Of a DNA stretch of 64,000 bases, positions 8,817-16,155 are shown piece after piece (the stretch's first letter is position 1; each line of letters starts with the position of its first letter). The notes below the pieces were generated by a model. It worked only from the letters and a program-made list of their open reading frames with translations. It ran no database searches and had not been told where the DNA came from. The DNA is taken from positions 558,001 through 622,000 of the forward strand of contig CBDCVB010000002.1 in assembly GCA_965222895.1 (NCBI GenBank), given 5' to 3'. This stretch comes from Bin87 sp965222895 (lineage in GTDB: Bacteria; Chloroflexota; Dehalococcoidia; Lucifugimonadales; UBA3495). The translations under genes and the position numbers were made by a program.

Positions 8817-9257
8817 ATGACCCAGCCAGCCCCCGCCATCACGCCGCCGGCGCCGCAACCGGAGTCTGATTTCTATTGGGAAAAGTGCAAAGCAGGCGAG
8901 CTTTGGCTCCGCCGCTGCACCACCTGCAACCGGGCCTACTTCTACCCTCGGGACATTTGCCCTTTCCCGGAATGCTTCTCCCGTGATACCGAGTGGATCC
9001 AGAGCAGCGGTCGCGGCACCTTACACACCTTTGCCATCGTGCATCGAGCGCCAACGCCCGCCTTCCGCGACAAAGTACCGTTTATCACCGCCGTTGTGGA
9101 GCTGGAAGAGGGCGCCCGAATCCCCACCCATCTGGTTGGCGTCGAGTTCCAGGAAGGCGAAATCCGCCCCGATGCCGTGCAGTGTGGAATGGCAGTGGCG
9201 GTTGAATTTGAAGTGCTGGACGACAACATCAGCCTGCCAATGTTCAGACCCATCTAA
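8817..9257 (+). CDS. Zn-ribbon OB-fold protein (DUF35, acyl-CoA-associated)
   Basis: This 146-residue protein has a rubredoxin-like zinc ribbon with C34, C37, C48 and C53 (CTTC and CPFPEC), followed by an OB-fold with the typical GRGTLHTFAIVHRAP and VPFITAVVELEEG segments. DUF35 proteins usually partner thiolases or act in acyl-CoA hydratase/thiolase complexes and are thought to help bind the CoA moiety. No thiolase gene adjoins this copy. A strong hairpin terminator follows at 9301-9333, so it seems to be transcribed alone. Confidence 0.85.
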   Translation: MTQPAPAITPPAPQPESDFYWEKCKAGELWLRRCTTCNRAYFYPRDICPFPECFSRDTEWIQSSGRGTLHTFAIVHRAPTPAFRDKVPFITAVVELEEGARIPTHLVGVEFQEGEIRPDAVQCGMAVAVEFEVLDDNISLPMFRPI

Positions 9258-9300
9258 TCACTGTTCCCGGTCACTGTTGCCGAAAACTTCGTGCTGCTTA

Positions 9301-9333
9301 GGCCCCTCTTGCGGTTTCGCGAGGGGCCGTTTT
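9301..9333 (+). terminator. Rho-independent terminator after the DUF35 gene
   Basis: GGCCCCTC (9301-9308) pairs perfectly with GAGGGGCC (9321-9328), with extra pairing possible inside the loop, and the stem is followed by GTTTT. It lies 44 bases after the stop codon at 9257. Confidence 0.75.
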
Positions 9334-9460
9334 GCTGGCATCGCTGACCGTTCCGTAATATACTGCGCCCGAAACCAAGCCACGCTATGTCTCTAATCCA
9401 CCGAATCTAGCCAACCGACTCTAACCAACCGACTTTGCCAAGATCACACAAGGAGCAATC

Positions 9461-9781
9461 ATGACGCAGCCAGCCGCCCGAACCGTAATGCAGGAAGTTT
9501 CTCCCAAACTGGCCGAACTGTCCGCCGACGTTTTGTTTGGCGACGTTTGGGAACGCCCCGAATTGTCGAAGCGCGATCGCAGCCTCATCACCGTGGCCAC
9601 GCTCACCGCTCTCTACCGCACTGACCAGCTGCGGGGACACATTGGGCGCGCCCTGGACAACGGCGTTACCCGTTCGGAAATTTCGGAAGTCATTGCGCAC
9701 ATGGCGTTTTACGCTGGCTGGCCGGTGGCTGCCAATGCCGTTCGCGTCGCCAAAGAGGTGTTCGACGAGCGCGGCGTCTAA
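9461..9781 (+). CDS. carboxymuconolactone decarboxylase family protein
   Basis: The 106-residue, all-helical protein has the family core: LSKRDRSLITVATLTAL, then LRGHIGRALDNGVTRSEISE, then VIAHMAFYAGWPVAANAV. It lacks the CxxC of AhpD-type peroxidase members, so it belongs with the gamma-carboxymuconolactone decarboxylase-like group, whose members act in aromatic ring cleavage or have unknown roles. It stands between two hairpins (9301-9333 and 9819-9839), suggesting its own short transcript. No other protocatechuate-pathway gene lies nearby, so the decarboxylase activity is not supported by context. Confidence 0.85.
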   Translation: MTQPAARTVMQEVSPKLAELSADVLFGDVWERPELSKRDRSLITVATLTALYRTDQLRGHIGRALDNGVTRSEISEVIAHMAFYAGWPVAANAVRVAKEVFDERGV

Positions 9782-9818
9782 CCGCCGAACAGCTCGATTC
9801 CGTTCGCTCACACTGCTT

Positions 9819-9839
9819 GCCGGGCGATAATCGCCCGGC
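9819..9839 (+). terminator. hairpin after the CMD gene, probable terminator
   Basis: GCCGGGCGA (9819-9827) and TCGCCCGGC (9831-9839) form a perfect 9-bp stem with loop TAA, followed by CGGTTTC. The T-tract is short, so termination may be partial and could also allow readthrough into the TPP enzyme gene. Confidence 0.55.
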
Positions 9840-9863
9840 CGGTTTCAATCAGGAGGCCAACCG

Positions 9864-11534
9864 ATGCCAAGGATGACGGGAGCGCGTTTCCTCGCCGAAA
9901 CCCTCCGGGAATACGGTGTCACCCACGTTTTCTTCGTTCCGGCCATCATTCGCCGTGCTTTGATGGAAATGGAAGACGTGGGCATCAAGCGCATCATCAG
10001 TCATGGCGAGAAGTCGGCGGCTTACATGGCCGATGCCTACGCCCGGGTTACCGGCAAACCGGGTCTCTGTTTCGCCCAATCGGTGGGCGCCGCCAACCTT
10101 GCCGCCGGTTTGCAGGATGCCTACCTCGGCGTGTCCCCGGTCATTGCCATCACCGGCCATCGCCCTCCCATGCACCGGCATCGCAATTCCTACCAGGAGA
10201 TTGAACACTCCCGGCCCTTCGCCTCCGTCACCAAGTACAGCGCCGAGGTTGAATCGGTAGAGCAGCTGCCCCACCTGCTGCGTCAGGCGTTCCGCGAAGT
10301 AACCAGCGGACAGACGCTGCCCGCGCACCTCGATTTTTCCGGCATCTCCGGCGACGTTATCACCGACGGAGAGTTTGATACGGATGTCATCGTCGAAGAT
10401 TCGTTCACCCAGCGGCCATCATTCCGCCCCGAACCGGAGCCGGAGCGCGTCCGAGAAGCCGCCCGGCTGCTGTCCCAGGCCCAACGGCCAGTCATTGTGG
10501 CTGGCGGCGGAGTAACCTCGTCGAGGGCAGAGGCGGAGGTAGTGCGACTGGCCGAGATGATGAACATTCCGGTGGCCACCGCCCTCAATGCCAAAGGCTG
10601 CATACCGGAGAATCATCCGCTTTCAGTGGGCGTGGTGGGCAGCTATTCAAGGTGGTCGGCGAACCGGGTGGTTTCTGAGGCCGATCTGGTGCTCTTCATT
10701 GGCAGCCACACCGGCAGCCAGGTAACGCTGGACTGGCGTCTCCCGGCGGTCGGCACACCCGTCATTCAGATTGATATTGACAGCACTGAGCTGGGCAGGT
10801 CATACCCAGGAACCTATGGCTTGCAGGGCGACGCCCAGCGCACGTTGCAACGGCTCATCAACGTGCTGGAACCGATCGGCGGCAACGCCGGTTGGGTAGC
10901 GCAGGCGCAGGGGCACGTCCAGAACTGGCGGACCGAAAACGAACCCGTGCTCAACTCGGACGCGGTTCCGATTCGCCCGGAGCGCCTCTGCCAGGAACTG
11001 ACCAACTTCCTGCCCTCCGATGCAGTGTTGCTGGCCGATACGGGCCACGCCGGCATCTGGACCGGCAGCATGGTTGAACTGCAACATCCGGGCCAGTCTT
11101 ACCTGCGTGCCGCCGGCTCGTTGGGTTGGGGCTTGCCCGCTGCGCTGGGAGCCAAGTGTGGTGTACCCGACCGGCCGGTGGTCTGCTGGACGGGCGATGG
11201 CGGGATGTGGTACCACATCGGCGAGCTGGAAACCGCCGTCCGCTACGGCATCAATGCGGTCATCGTCGTCCACAACAACGGCGGGCTGAATCAGGACCGG
11301 CGGGGCGACGAAGCGGCCTACGTCGGGCGTGAGGGTAATCCCGACGAGTTGTGGCGGTTCACCGACACCAACTTTGCCCAGATTGCCGAATCCATGGGGG
11401 CTCTGGGCATCCGAGTGACTGACCCCAACCAGATAAACTCTGCCCTGGATCAGGCGGTCAGCGCCAATCGTCCGGCGGTGGTGGACATCGTTAGCGATGG
11501 CGACGTGGCGGCGGAGCCTCCCTGGGGGCCGTAG
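9864..11534 (+). CDS. thiamine pyrophosphate-dependent enzyme (acetolactate synthase-like)
   Basis: The 556-residue protein has the three-domain TPP fold: an N-terminal PYR domain with the cofactor-activating Glu (E49 in SHGEKSAAY), a central DHS-like domain (around residues 190-330), and a C-terminal PP domain with the metal/TPP motif starting GDGG at 444-447 and ending with VVHNNGG. This is the acetolactate synthase, oxalyl-CoA decarboxylase and benzoylformate decarboxylase superfamily. No small regulatory subunit is adjacent, and catabolic members look the same, so the reaction is unassigned. An AGGAGG ribosome-binding site precedes the ATG. A close paralogue, broken by a stop codon, lies at 35200-36843. 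Confidence 0.88.
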   Translation: MPRMTGARFLAETLREYGVTHVFFVPAIIRRALMEMEDVGIKRIISHGEKSAAYMADAYARVTGKPGLCFAQSVGAANLAAGLQDAYLGVSPVIAITGHRPPMHRHRNSYQEIEHSRPFASVTKYSAEVESVEQLPHLLRQAFREVTSGQTLPAHLDFSGISGDVITDGEFDTDVIVEDSFTQRPSFRPEPEPERVREAARLLSQAQRPVIVAGGGVTSSRAEAEVVRLAEMMNIPVATALNAKGCIPENHPLSVGVVGSYSRWSANRVVSEADLVLFIGSHTGSQVTLDWRLPAVGTPVIQIDIDSTELGRSYPGTYGLQGDAQRTLQRLINVLEPIGGNAGWVAQAQGHVQNWRTENEPVLNSDAVPIRPERLCQELTNFLPSDAVLLADTGHAGIWTGSMVELQHPGQSYLRAAGSLGWGLPAALGAKCGVPDRPVVCWTGDGGMWYHIGELETAVRYGINAVIVVHNNGGLNQDRRGDEAAYVGREGNPDELWRFTDTNFAQIAESMGALGIRVTDPNQINSALDQAVSANRPAVVDIVSDGDVAAEPPWGP

Positions 11535-11656
11535 TTCGTAATCATCAGGTAAGATGACCAGGAAAGAATGACTGAGCAAACAAGGGAGCCTGAACGGGGT
11601 AGCAACGCAAATTTGTCAACAATCCTTTTCGCGACAATTACGAAGAAGGCACCGCT

Positions 11657-12061
11657 ATGACATTGGATATATTGCGTATGCAGCGTCGCTTACGGGATGT
11701 TGGCATCCCCCAAGAGCAGGCGGAGGTTTTCGCCGAGGAAATCGCCCACCTCATAACCGGCCAGCTAGTAACCAAAGCCGACTTGCAAGAGCTCAGAAAC
11801 GAAATGAACGGCAAGTTTGCCGAAATGAACAGCAAATTTGCCGGAATTGACGGCAAGTTTGCCGGAATTGAGGGGAAAATCGCTGCACTAGCCGGCCAAC
11901 TTGCCGAAGTTCGCAACGAGCTGGCTGACGTCAAGGTTGCTATGGCCGATTTCCAAACCGGCGTTGCCAAGTGGGCCGTGGGACTGATTGGCGCAGTCTT
12001 GCTGGGATTTGCTGGAATGTCCGTGGCGATCGTTTTGTCCTTGGCCCGACTTGCTGGGTAA
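11657..12061 (+). CDS. coiled-coil protein with a C-terminal membrane anchor (DUF1640-like)
   Basis: The 134-residue protein begins with a helical segment (RLRDVGIPQEQAEVFAEEIA), then the LVTKADLQELRNEM motif common in DUF1640/CCDC90-like bacterial proteins. Next comes a heptad coiled coil in which the unit KFAxM/I is repeated (KFAEMNSKFAGIDGKFAGIE), and finally one membrane helix near residues 108-130 (WAVGLIGAVLLGFAGMSVAI). It is probably anchored in the membrane with the coiled coil in the cytoplasm. Such proteins vary quickly in repeat number; the function is unknown. GAAGG precedes the ATG. Confidence 0.75.
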   Translation: MTLDILRMQRRLRDVGIPQEQAEVFAEEIAHLITGQLVTKADLQELRNEMNGKFAEMNSKFAGIDGKFAGIEGKIAALAGQLAEVRNELADVKVAMADFQTGVAKWAVGLIGAVLLGFAGMSVAIVLSLARLAG

Positions 12062-12147
12062 GCCGCCTTTACTCGGTCGGCGCAATCAGACGAATGGCCG
12101 GTCGCGCGCATCAGCAACTGCGGGCGCATCTCGCGGAATCAGGGGAA

Positions 12148-13008
12148 TTACCGGGCCGCTCGCTGCAAGAACTGGCGAGCGGCTTCGTAATCGCGTGCCC
12201 CGTTGCGGCGAATGGGAGGCACCAGATAGCAGTCCCCGACGCCAACCGCGCGCAACGCTGCCCAAACCTCCAGCGCAATATCCACACCCGAACGGCCGGC
12301 CGCCAGGTCAGCCAGCGCCGGCCGTGGCACACTGGCGAAGGATATTCCGTCCGGCTCCATCAACCCCACTCCGTAGAACACCGGCACGTCCATAACATTG
12401 CCAGTCGCCATCCGATAAGCGTCCCTGAACCGCTCCACGTCATCCGGCTCAAACACCGGCTGCGTAATCAGGAAGTCTGCGCCGGCAGCTACCTTATGCG
12501 CCGCCAACTGCGCCTCAGCAACGATGCCGCGCCCCAGGTCTACTGTAGCGCCGATGCAAAAATCCGACGGCGCTCTTAATCGGCGCTCTCGGTAGTCAAT
12601 CCCGTCGTTCAAGTCGGCAATCGCCCCAATCAGGTCGGTGGGTCGGTAATCGTTGACGGCAGCCGCTCTGTTATCTGCTGGGCTGAAGGGATCGCCGGCC
12701 ACCACGATGACATTTTCCAACTCCAGAACCTGGGCCCCCAGCAGCAACGATTGCAACGCCAGCCGGTTCATATCCCGCGTGGCCAGGGTGAAAATGGTTT
12801 GGGCGTGGTGGCGCCGTTGCAGCGAGGCAGCCAGTGCCACCGAGTTGACGCGAACCGCGCGCCCGGGGTTGTAGGCCACCGAGATGAAGTCAGCATCCGC
12901 CGGCGGTGCGGGAATGTCGCACGCACGGCCGGATCGCGGCGGGGAGTAGTCGCAGATAAACGCCGGCCGGCCAGTGGACGCGCTGCACCGCTCGGTTACC
13001 TTAACCAT
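12148..13008 (-). CDS. methylenetetrahydrofolate reductase-like protein
   Basis: This 286-residue protein looks like a short MetF/MTHFR TIM barrel. Segments IFTLATRDMNRLALQSLL, VIVVAGDPFS and GADFLITQPVFEPDDVERF match the family's flavin- and folate-binding regions. The expected reaction is NAD(P)H- or ferredoxin-linked reduction of 5,10-methylene-THF to 5-methyl-THF. It lies 68 bases downstream of mqnA on the same strand and may share its transcript. The N-terminus is less typical than the rest (RPAFICDYSPPRSG), so a divergent folate or one-carbon specificity is possible. Confidence 0.75.
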   Translation of the reverse strand: MVKVTERCSASTGRPAFICDYSPPRSGRACDIPAPPADADFISVAYNPGRAVRVNSVALAASLQRRHHAQTIFTLATRDMNRLALQSLLLGAQVLELENVIVVAGDPFSPADNRAAAVNDYRPTDLIGAIADLNDGIDYRERRLRAPSDFCIGATVDLGRGIVAEAQLAAHKVAAGADFLITQPVFEPDDVERFRDAYRMATGNVMDVPVFYGVGLMEPDGISFASVPRPALADLAAGRSGVDIALEVWAALRAVGVGDCYLVPPIRRNGARDYEAARQFLQRAAR

Positions 13009-13076
13009 TGCGACGCGAACCGTTGCAAAGCGTTAGAACCATTTCGACGCAACAAACCGGGGATGGCAAACGAAGG

Positions 13077-13847
13077 TTAGCCGTCCAGTTGCTGCAAGCA
13101 CTCGCGGAACCGGTCGATGCTCAACAGCTCGGAGCGACCAGCGTAGTACCGGATGCCCTGCACGAATTCCACCACGTCCCGCGGCAGCATCAGCAGCTCA
13201 TCGCGAGGTTCGTTCAGATGATATAGGCCGTCTACACCTTCTTCGAGACCCACGTAGAGGGCGTCCTCGATGAGGGCTTTTTCGCGGTCTTCCAATGACT
13301 TCCGCATTACCCACCGGCTGAACACAAAGGGCAGGTTCGTCCAGTTCATCCACTCTTCGCCAAGGTCAAACCGGTGAGCGATCCCCCGGATGCCACGCCG
13401 ACGGCGCAACGCGCGGTTGCCGATGAGCAAAAAAGCGTCGAAGGACTCGTTGGGGCTGTTGACATCACCGGGGCGGGGAGCGAACTCACCGGGTTCCACA
13501 CCGTATTTCTGGCGCAAAAGCACTTCAAGGAGACGCGTGGCAGTAACGTCTTCGTCGGAAACGCCGATGGTTACGCCGCCCAGTTCTTCCAGCGTGCTTT
13601 GAGAATACAACAGTACGCTGTTGGCCCGGCTGACGGAAGCGATGCAAAATCCGCTGACCGGTTCGAAATCCGCCTCCAGGCGGAAAGCATCCGCGAGGTG
13701 AACCGGGCCAGCATCAAGCTCCCCGCTGGCCAGGGCATCGCCCAATTGACGGGGGGTAGTGACGCTCAATTCCATGCCGCGTCGCTCCATATCGAAATAG
13801 AACGGTTCGGCTTCCAGATATGGCACTCGGCCGACTTTGATGGGCAT
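13077..13847 (-). CDS. mqnA: chorismate dehydratase, menaquinone futalosine pathway
   Basis: From the ATG at 13847 the protein begins MPIKVGRVPYLEAEPFYF, the standard MqnA N-terminus. The body has the periplasmic-binding-protein fold of the MqnA/MqnD family (SRANSVLLYSQ, VTIGVSDEDVTATRLLEVLL, DAFLLIGNRALR, WMNWTNLPFVFSRW). MqnA dehydrates chorismate to 3-enolpyruvoyl-benzoate, the first step of the futalosine route. I rejected the 37-residue longer frame from 13958 because its extension is not family-like; GGGGGC lies upstream of 13847. The late genes of the same pathway are at 37942-42363; mqnB, C, D and E are not in this window. Confidence 0.88.
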   Translation of the reverse strand: MPIKVGRVPYLEAEPFYFDMERRGMELSVTTPRQLGDALASGELDAGPVHLADAFRLEADFEPVSGFCIASVSRANSVLLYSQSTLEELGGVTIGVSDEDVTATRLLEVLLRQKYGVEPGEFAPRPGDVNSPNESFDAFLLIGNRALRRRRGIRGIAHRFDLGEEWMNWTNLPFVFSRWVMRKSLEDREKALIEDALYVGLEEGVDGLYHLNEPRDELLMLPRDVVEFVQGIRYYAGRSELLSIDRFRECLQQLDG

Positions 13848-13966
13848 AAGATTGCCCCCGCAATTGCAAGGATGATGAGCAACGACTCGCATCCTATCAA
13901 ATTTTCCGGCAAGTCGTCGCAACGGTAAGATTTTAGGCCGGGTTACATCGCTGGTCAAGGACAGGA

Positions 13967-13974
13967 CACGCCGG
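13967..13974. repeat. left copy of the 8-bp target-site duplication
   Basis: CACGCCGG directly abuts the left end of the IS66-type element and is repeated exactly at 15428-15435 next to the right end. Eight base pairs is the duplication length known for IS66-family insertion. Confidence 0.9.
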
Positions 13975-15427
13975 GTAACTGTTCAGAGTTGCGGGGAAGT
14001 GAGCAGTTGTCGGCAAGCGGCGAGGGGATTCAGTCCTTGGGCGCGCCAGGTGCCGAAGAGGGAAGCCAGGGTCATCCTGCTGCTGCTGCCCCGTTCCGAC
14101 CGGGTGCCGCCGCTGATCTTGCGGCTGACGACCAGGTGGCGCAGGCTGCGTTCGGCGGCGTTGTTGTCCGGTGGCGCCTCCGGTTCGGCCACGAAGACGA
14201 AGAGCTCTTTGATATGGCGCTCGATGCGTCGGCACAGTTTGGCCTGGGTTGCCGAGGGGTCGTGAAGGAAGGGTTGGCAAATGGCCAGCAACTGACGTTC
14301 CAGGGCCAGTTGGGCAGCGCGCCGCCGCTTGGTCTGGGGATGGGCGCTGGCTTTGGCCCGGTCGTAAATCTCGTGGACGGCGTCGGCCCACCGGGCCAGC
14401 TTTTGGTCCTTCGGGTAAAGGGTTCGCAGGTCGTGGATGTCCCGCAACAGATGAACCCAGCAGCGCTGTTTGGGGCCGTCGTAATGATGGTAGGCAGCGT
14501 AGAAATCGCTGACCAGCACACCGGAGAAGGTGTCGCCCAAAGCCTCATCCACAACTTCCTTGTTGCGACCCCGCCGCAGGAAGTAGCGCTCCGATGGTGT
14601 GCTGAAAGTCCACACGTAGCCGTTGTGGCCATCCTCACGCCAGCCGGTCTCGTCGGCATGGACCACTGGGCTGGCGCGGATCTGGGCCAATATCTGATCC
14701 ACTGCGGCCTGGGCCTTTTGCGCAGTGCGATGCACCGTAGCCATGATGGTTCCCACGCTGAGGCGCAGCCCATGGACGGTGCGCAGATACCATTGGATGG
14801 CACCGACGGGCAGACGGGCCTCCTCTCGCAGCGTGGCAATCAGACTGACTAGGTTGATACCCAGACGCTGCTGGCCCATCACCACGCCGTCCAGTTGCGC
14901 CGGGGGCACGCAGCGGCGGCGGCAAGCCGGACAATCCCTGGCGATGTAGACGTGCTCGGTAACTTCCGCCGGAACCTGGGGCAACTCGATGACCTCCCGA
15001 GTACGCTGGGTCCAGCCGCCGGACAACTGGGTTCCGCAGTCTGGACAGCACTCCATCACGTGCTCCACCCGTCGGGTGGGCGTCATGCGACGGCGGGCAA
15101 AGCCGTGGGGCCGCCGCTGGCGTGGCGCTTTGGGCTGGGCAGGTTTCTGGCTGGCTTCGGGTTTGAGACCAGGCATCCCCCGGGCGCCACCGGGTTTGGC
15201 CCGCCCTTCCAGCTGAGCAACCCGTTGCTCCAGGGCGCTCGTTGATCGCCTGCTGCCTGGCTATGATGGCCTCCTGCCGTATGACGATGGCGATGAGCAC
15301 ATCGCGGTCAGCGGTGGACAGGTCGATTTCCGAATCCATACCCGTTATATGACATAACCACAACCCATCGCGCAAGCCATCCCCGAACCTCTTTGAACCA
15401 ATTCCCCCACCAAGTCTGAACAGTTAC
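13975..15427 (-). mobile_element. IS66-family insertion sequence, complete, 1453 bp
   Basis: The element is bounded by 13-bp terminal inverted repeats, GTAACTGTTCAGA at 13975-13987 and its exact complement TCTGAACAGTTAC at 15415-15427. It is flanked by the exact 8-bp duplication CACGCCGG. It carries a single transposase gene on the minus strand and no tnpA or tnpB accessory ORF, which fits the single-gene IS66 subgroup. The stop codon of the transposase lies inside the left inverted repeat. Perfect ends and duplication imply a fairly recent insertion. It sits 57 bases upstream of the toxin start of a toxin-antitoxin operon. Confidence 0.93.
13983..15339 (-). pseudogene. IS66 family transposase, interrupted by a +1 frameshift
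   Basis: The N-terminal part starts at an ATG at 15339 (MDSEIDLSTADRDVLIAIVI) and reads into RQQAINER. The remaining 400 or so residues lie in another frame (LEQRVAQLEGRAKPGG onward). The junction is at about 15233-15236, where the coding strand has CGCCCTG; removing one C gives the family-like NERLEQRVAQLE. The C-terminal frame keeps the zinc-finger-like CPDCGTQL and CPACRRRC motifs and the DDE residues (VVHADETGW, LVSDFYAAYHH, NNAAERSLR). Either the transposase is inactivated, it uses frameshifting, or the CCC run is a sequencing indel. A start at 15176 would give a 397-residue protein lacking only the leucine-zipper end. Confidence 0.85.
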
Positions 15428-15435
15428 CACGCCGG
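15428..15435. repeat. right copy of the 8-bp target-site duplication
   Basis: CACGCCGG follows the right inverted repeat and matches 13967-13974 exactly. The uninterrupted site would have read straight into the promoter region of the toxin-antitoxin pair. Confidence 0.9.
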
Positions 15436-15445
15436 CAGTATTATC

Positions 15446-15461
15446 GCATTTATGCTATATT
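15446..15461 (+). promoter_or_regulatory. candidate -10 box and palindromic operator of the toxin-antitoxin operon
   Basis: GCATTTATGC (15446-15455) has perfect GCAT/ATGC arms and directly abuts TATATT (15456-15461), a good -10 hexamer 31 bases before the toxin ATG. A palindrome touching the -10 box is the usual place for antitoxin autorepression. The -35 region is not convincing. This is inference from position. Confidence 0.4.
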
Positions 15462-15491
15462 ACGGCCATAAGACTTTGGGAGAATCATACG

Positions 15492-15818
15492 ATGACATGG
15501 ACGGTAGAAACCCTGAACACGACGGTCGACGATGAGTTAGACGCTTTACATGACGATATGAAAGCCCGGTTTGTTCATATCAGCTCGTTGATTGAATCGG
15601 TAGATTTGGACAAACTAGGTAGGCCACACGTGCGTCATTTGGATGGCCCGCTCTGGGAAATTCGCTTGCGAGGTCGGTCCGGAATAGCGCGCGCTGTCTA
15701 TGTTACGGCTCGCGACCAGCGGGTCGTAGTGGTACGAGTATTTGTCAAGAAAACCGAAAAGACGCCCGTCAGTGAAATTAAATTGGCTATGCAAAGGGCA
15801 CAGGAGGTTCTGCAATGA
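15492..15818 (+). CDS. type II toxin, HigB/RelE-like (phage Gp49-like family)
   Basis: The 108-residue protein has the family layout: DELDALHDDMKARFVHISSL, then the basic strand PLWEIRLRGRSGIARAVYV and the C-terminal VRVFVKKTEKTPVSEIKLAM. The last motif is diagnostic of the Gp49/HigB-like RelE-superfamily toxins, which cut mRNA on the ribosome. It comes first in the operon, the toxin-before-antitoxin order typical of HigBA types, and its stop overlaps the antitoxin start by four bases (ATGA). GGGAG lies upstream of the ATG. An IS66 element has inserted just upstream of its promoter. Confidence 0.88.
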   Translation: MTWTVETLNTTVDDELDALHDDMKARFVHISSLIESVDLDKLGRPHVRHLDGPLWEIRLRGRSGIARAVYVTARDQRVVVVRVFVKKTEKTPVSEIKLAMQRAQEVLQ

Positions 15819-16138
15819 CCAAAATCAGTGAGCTACACCGCAAATGGAGTCAGAGTGCGGAGTATCGCGCTGCCTACGAAGCCCTCGCCCCAGAGTTTGA
15901 ACTGGCCGACGCGCTGATTCGGGCCCGCACCCACGCCGGCCTTACCCAGTCTGAACTCGCAAAGCGTATGGATACCACCCAGTCGGTAATCGCACGCTTG
16001 GAAAGTGGACGAGTGTCCTCGTCCACTAAAACGCTGCACAAAGTCGCGCTGGCTACTAGCACCCGGCTACAGCTCAACTTTGTCCCCGCTCCGGAAATCC
16101 CGACGCCATCGCAGGGCGTATCAGAAGCACAAGGCTAA
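15815..16138 (+). CDS. antitoxin with XRE-type helix-turn-helix (HigA-like)
   Basis: This 107-residue protein has an N-terminal helical lead (SELHRKWSQSAEYRAAYEAL) and then a Cro/CI-type HTH from about residue 33 to 88 (RTHAGLTQSELAKRMDTTQS, then VIARLESGR). It overlaps the toxin gene by four bases and is presumably the neutralising partner and autorepressor. Its C-terminal tail is Pro/Ser-rich and probably disordered. Confidence 0.88.
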   Translation: MTKISELHRKWSQSAEYRAAYEALAPEFELADALIRARTHAGLTQSELAKRMDTTQSVIARLESGRVSSSTKTLHKVALATSTRLQLNFVPAPEIPTPSQGVSEAQG

Positions 16139-16155
16139 CACCGGGAAAGTCAACT

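Noticed and set aside
9461..9781. AhpD-type alkylhydroperoxidase for the CMD protein
   Set aside because: The CxxC redox motif of AhpD is missing, so only the general family can be assigned.
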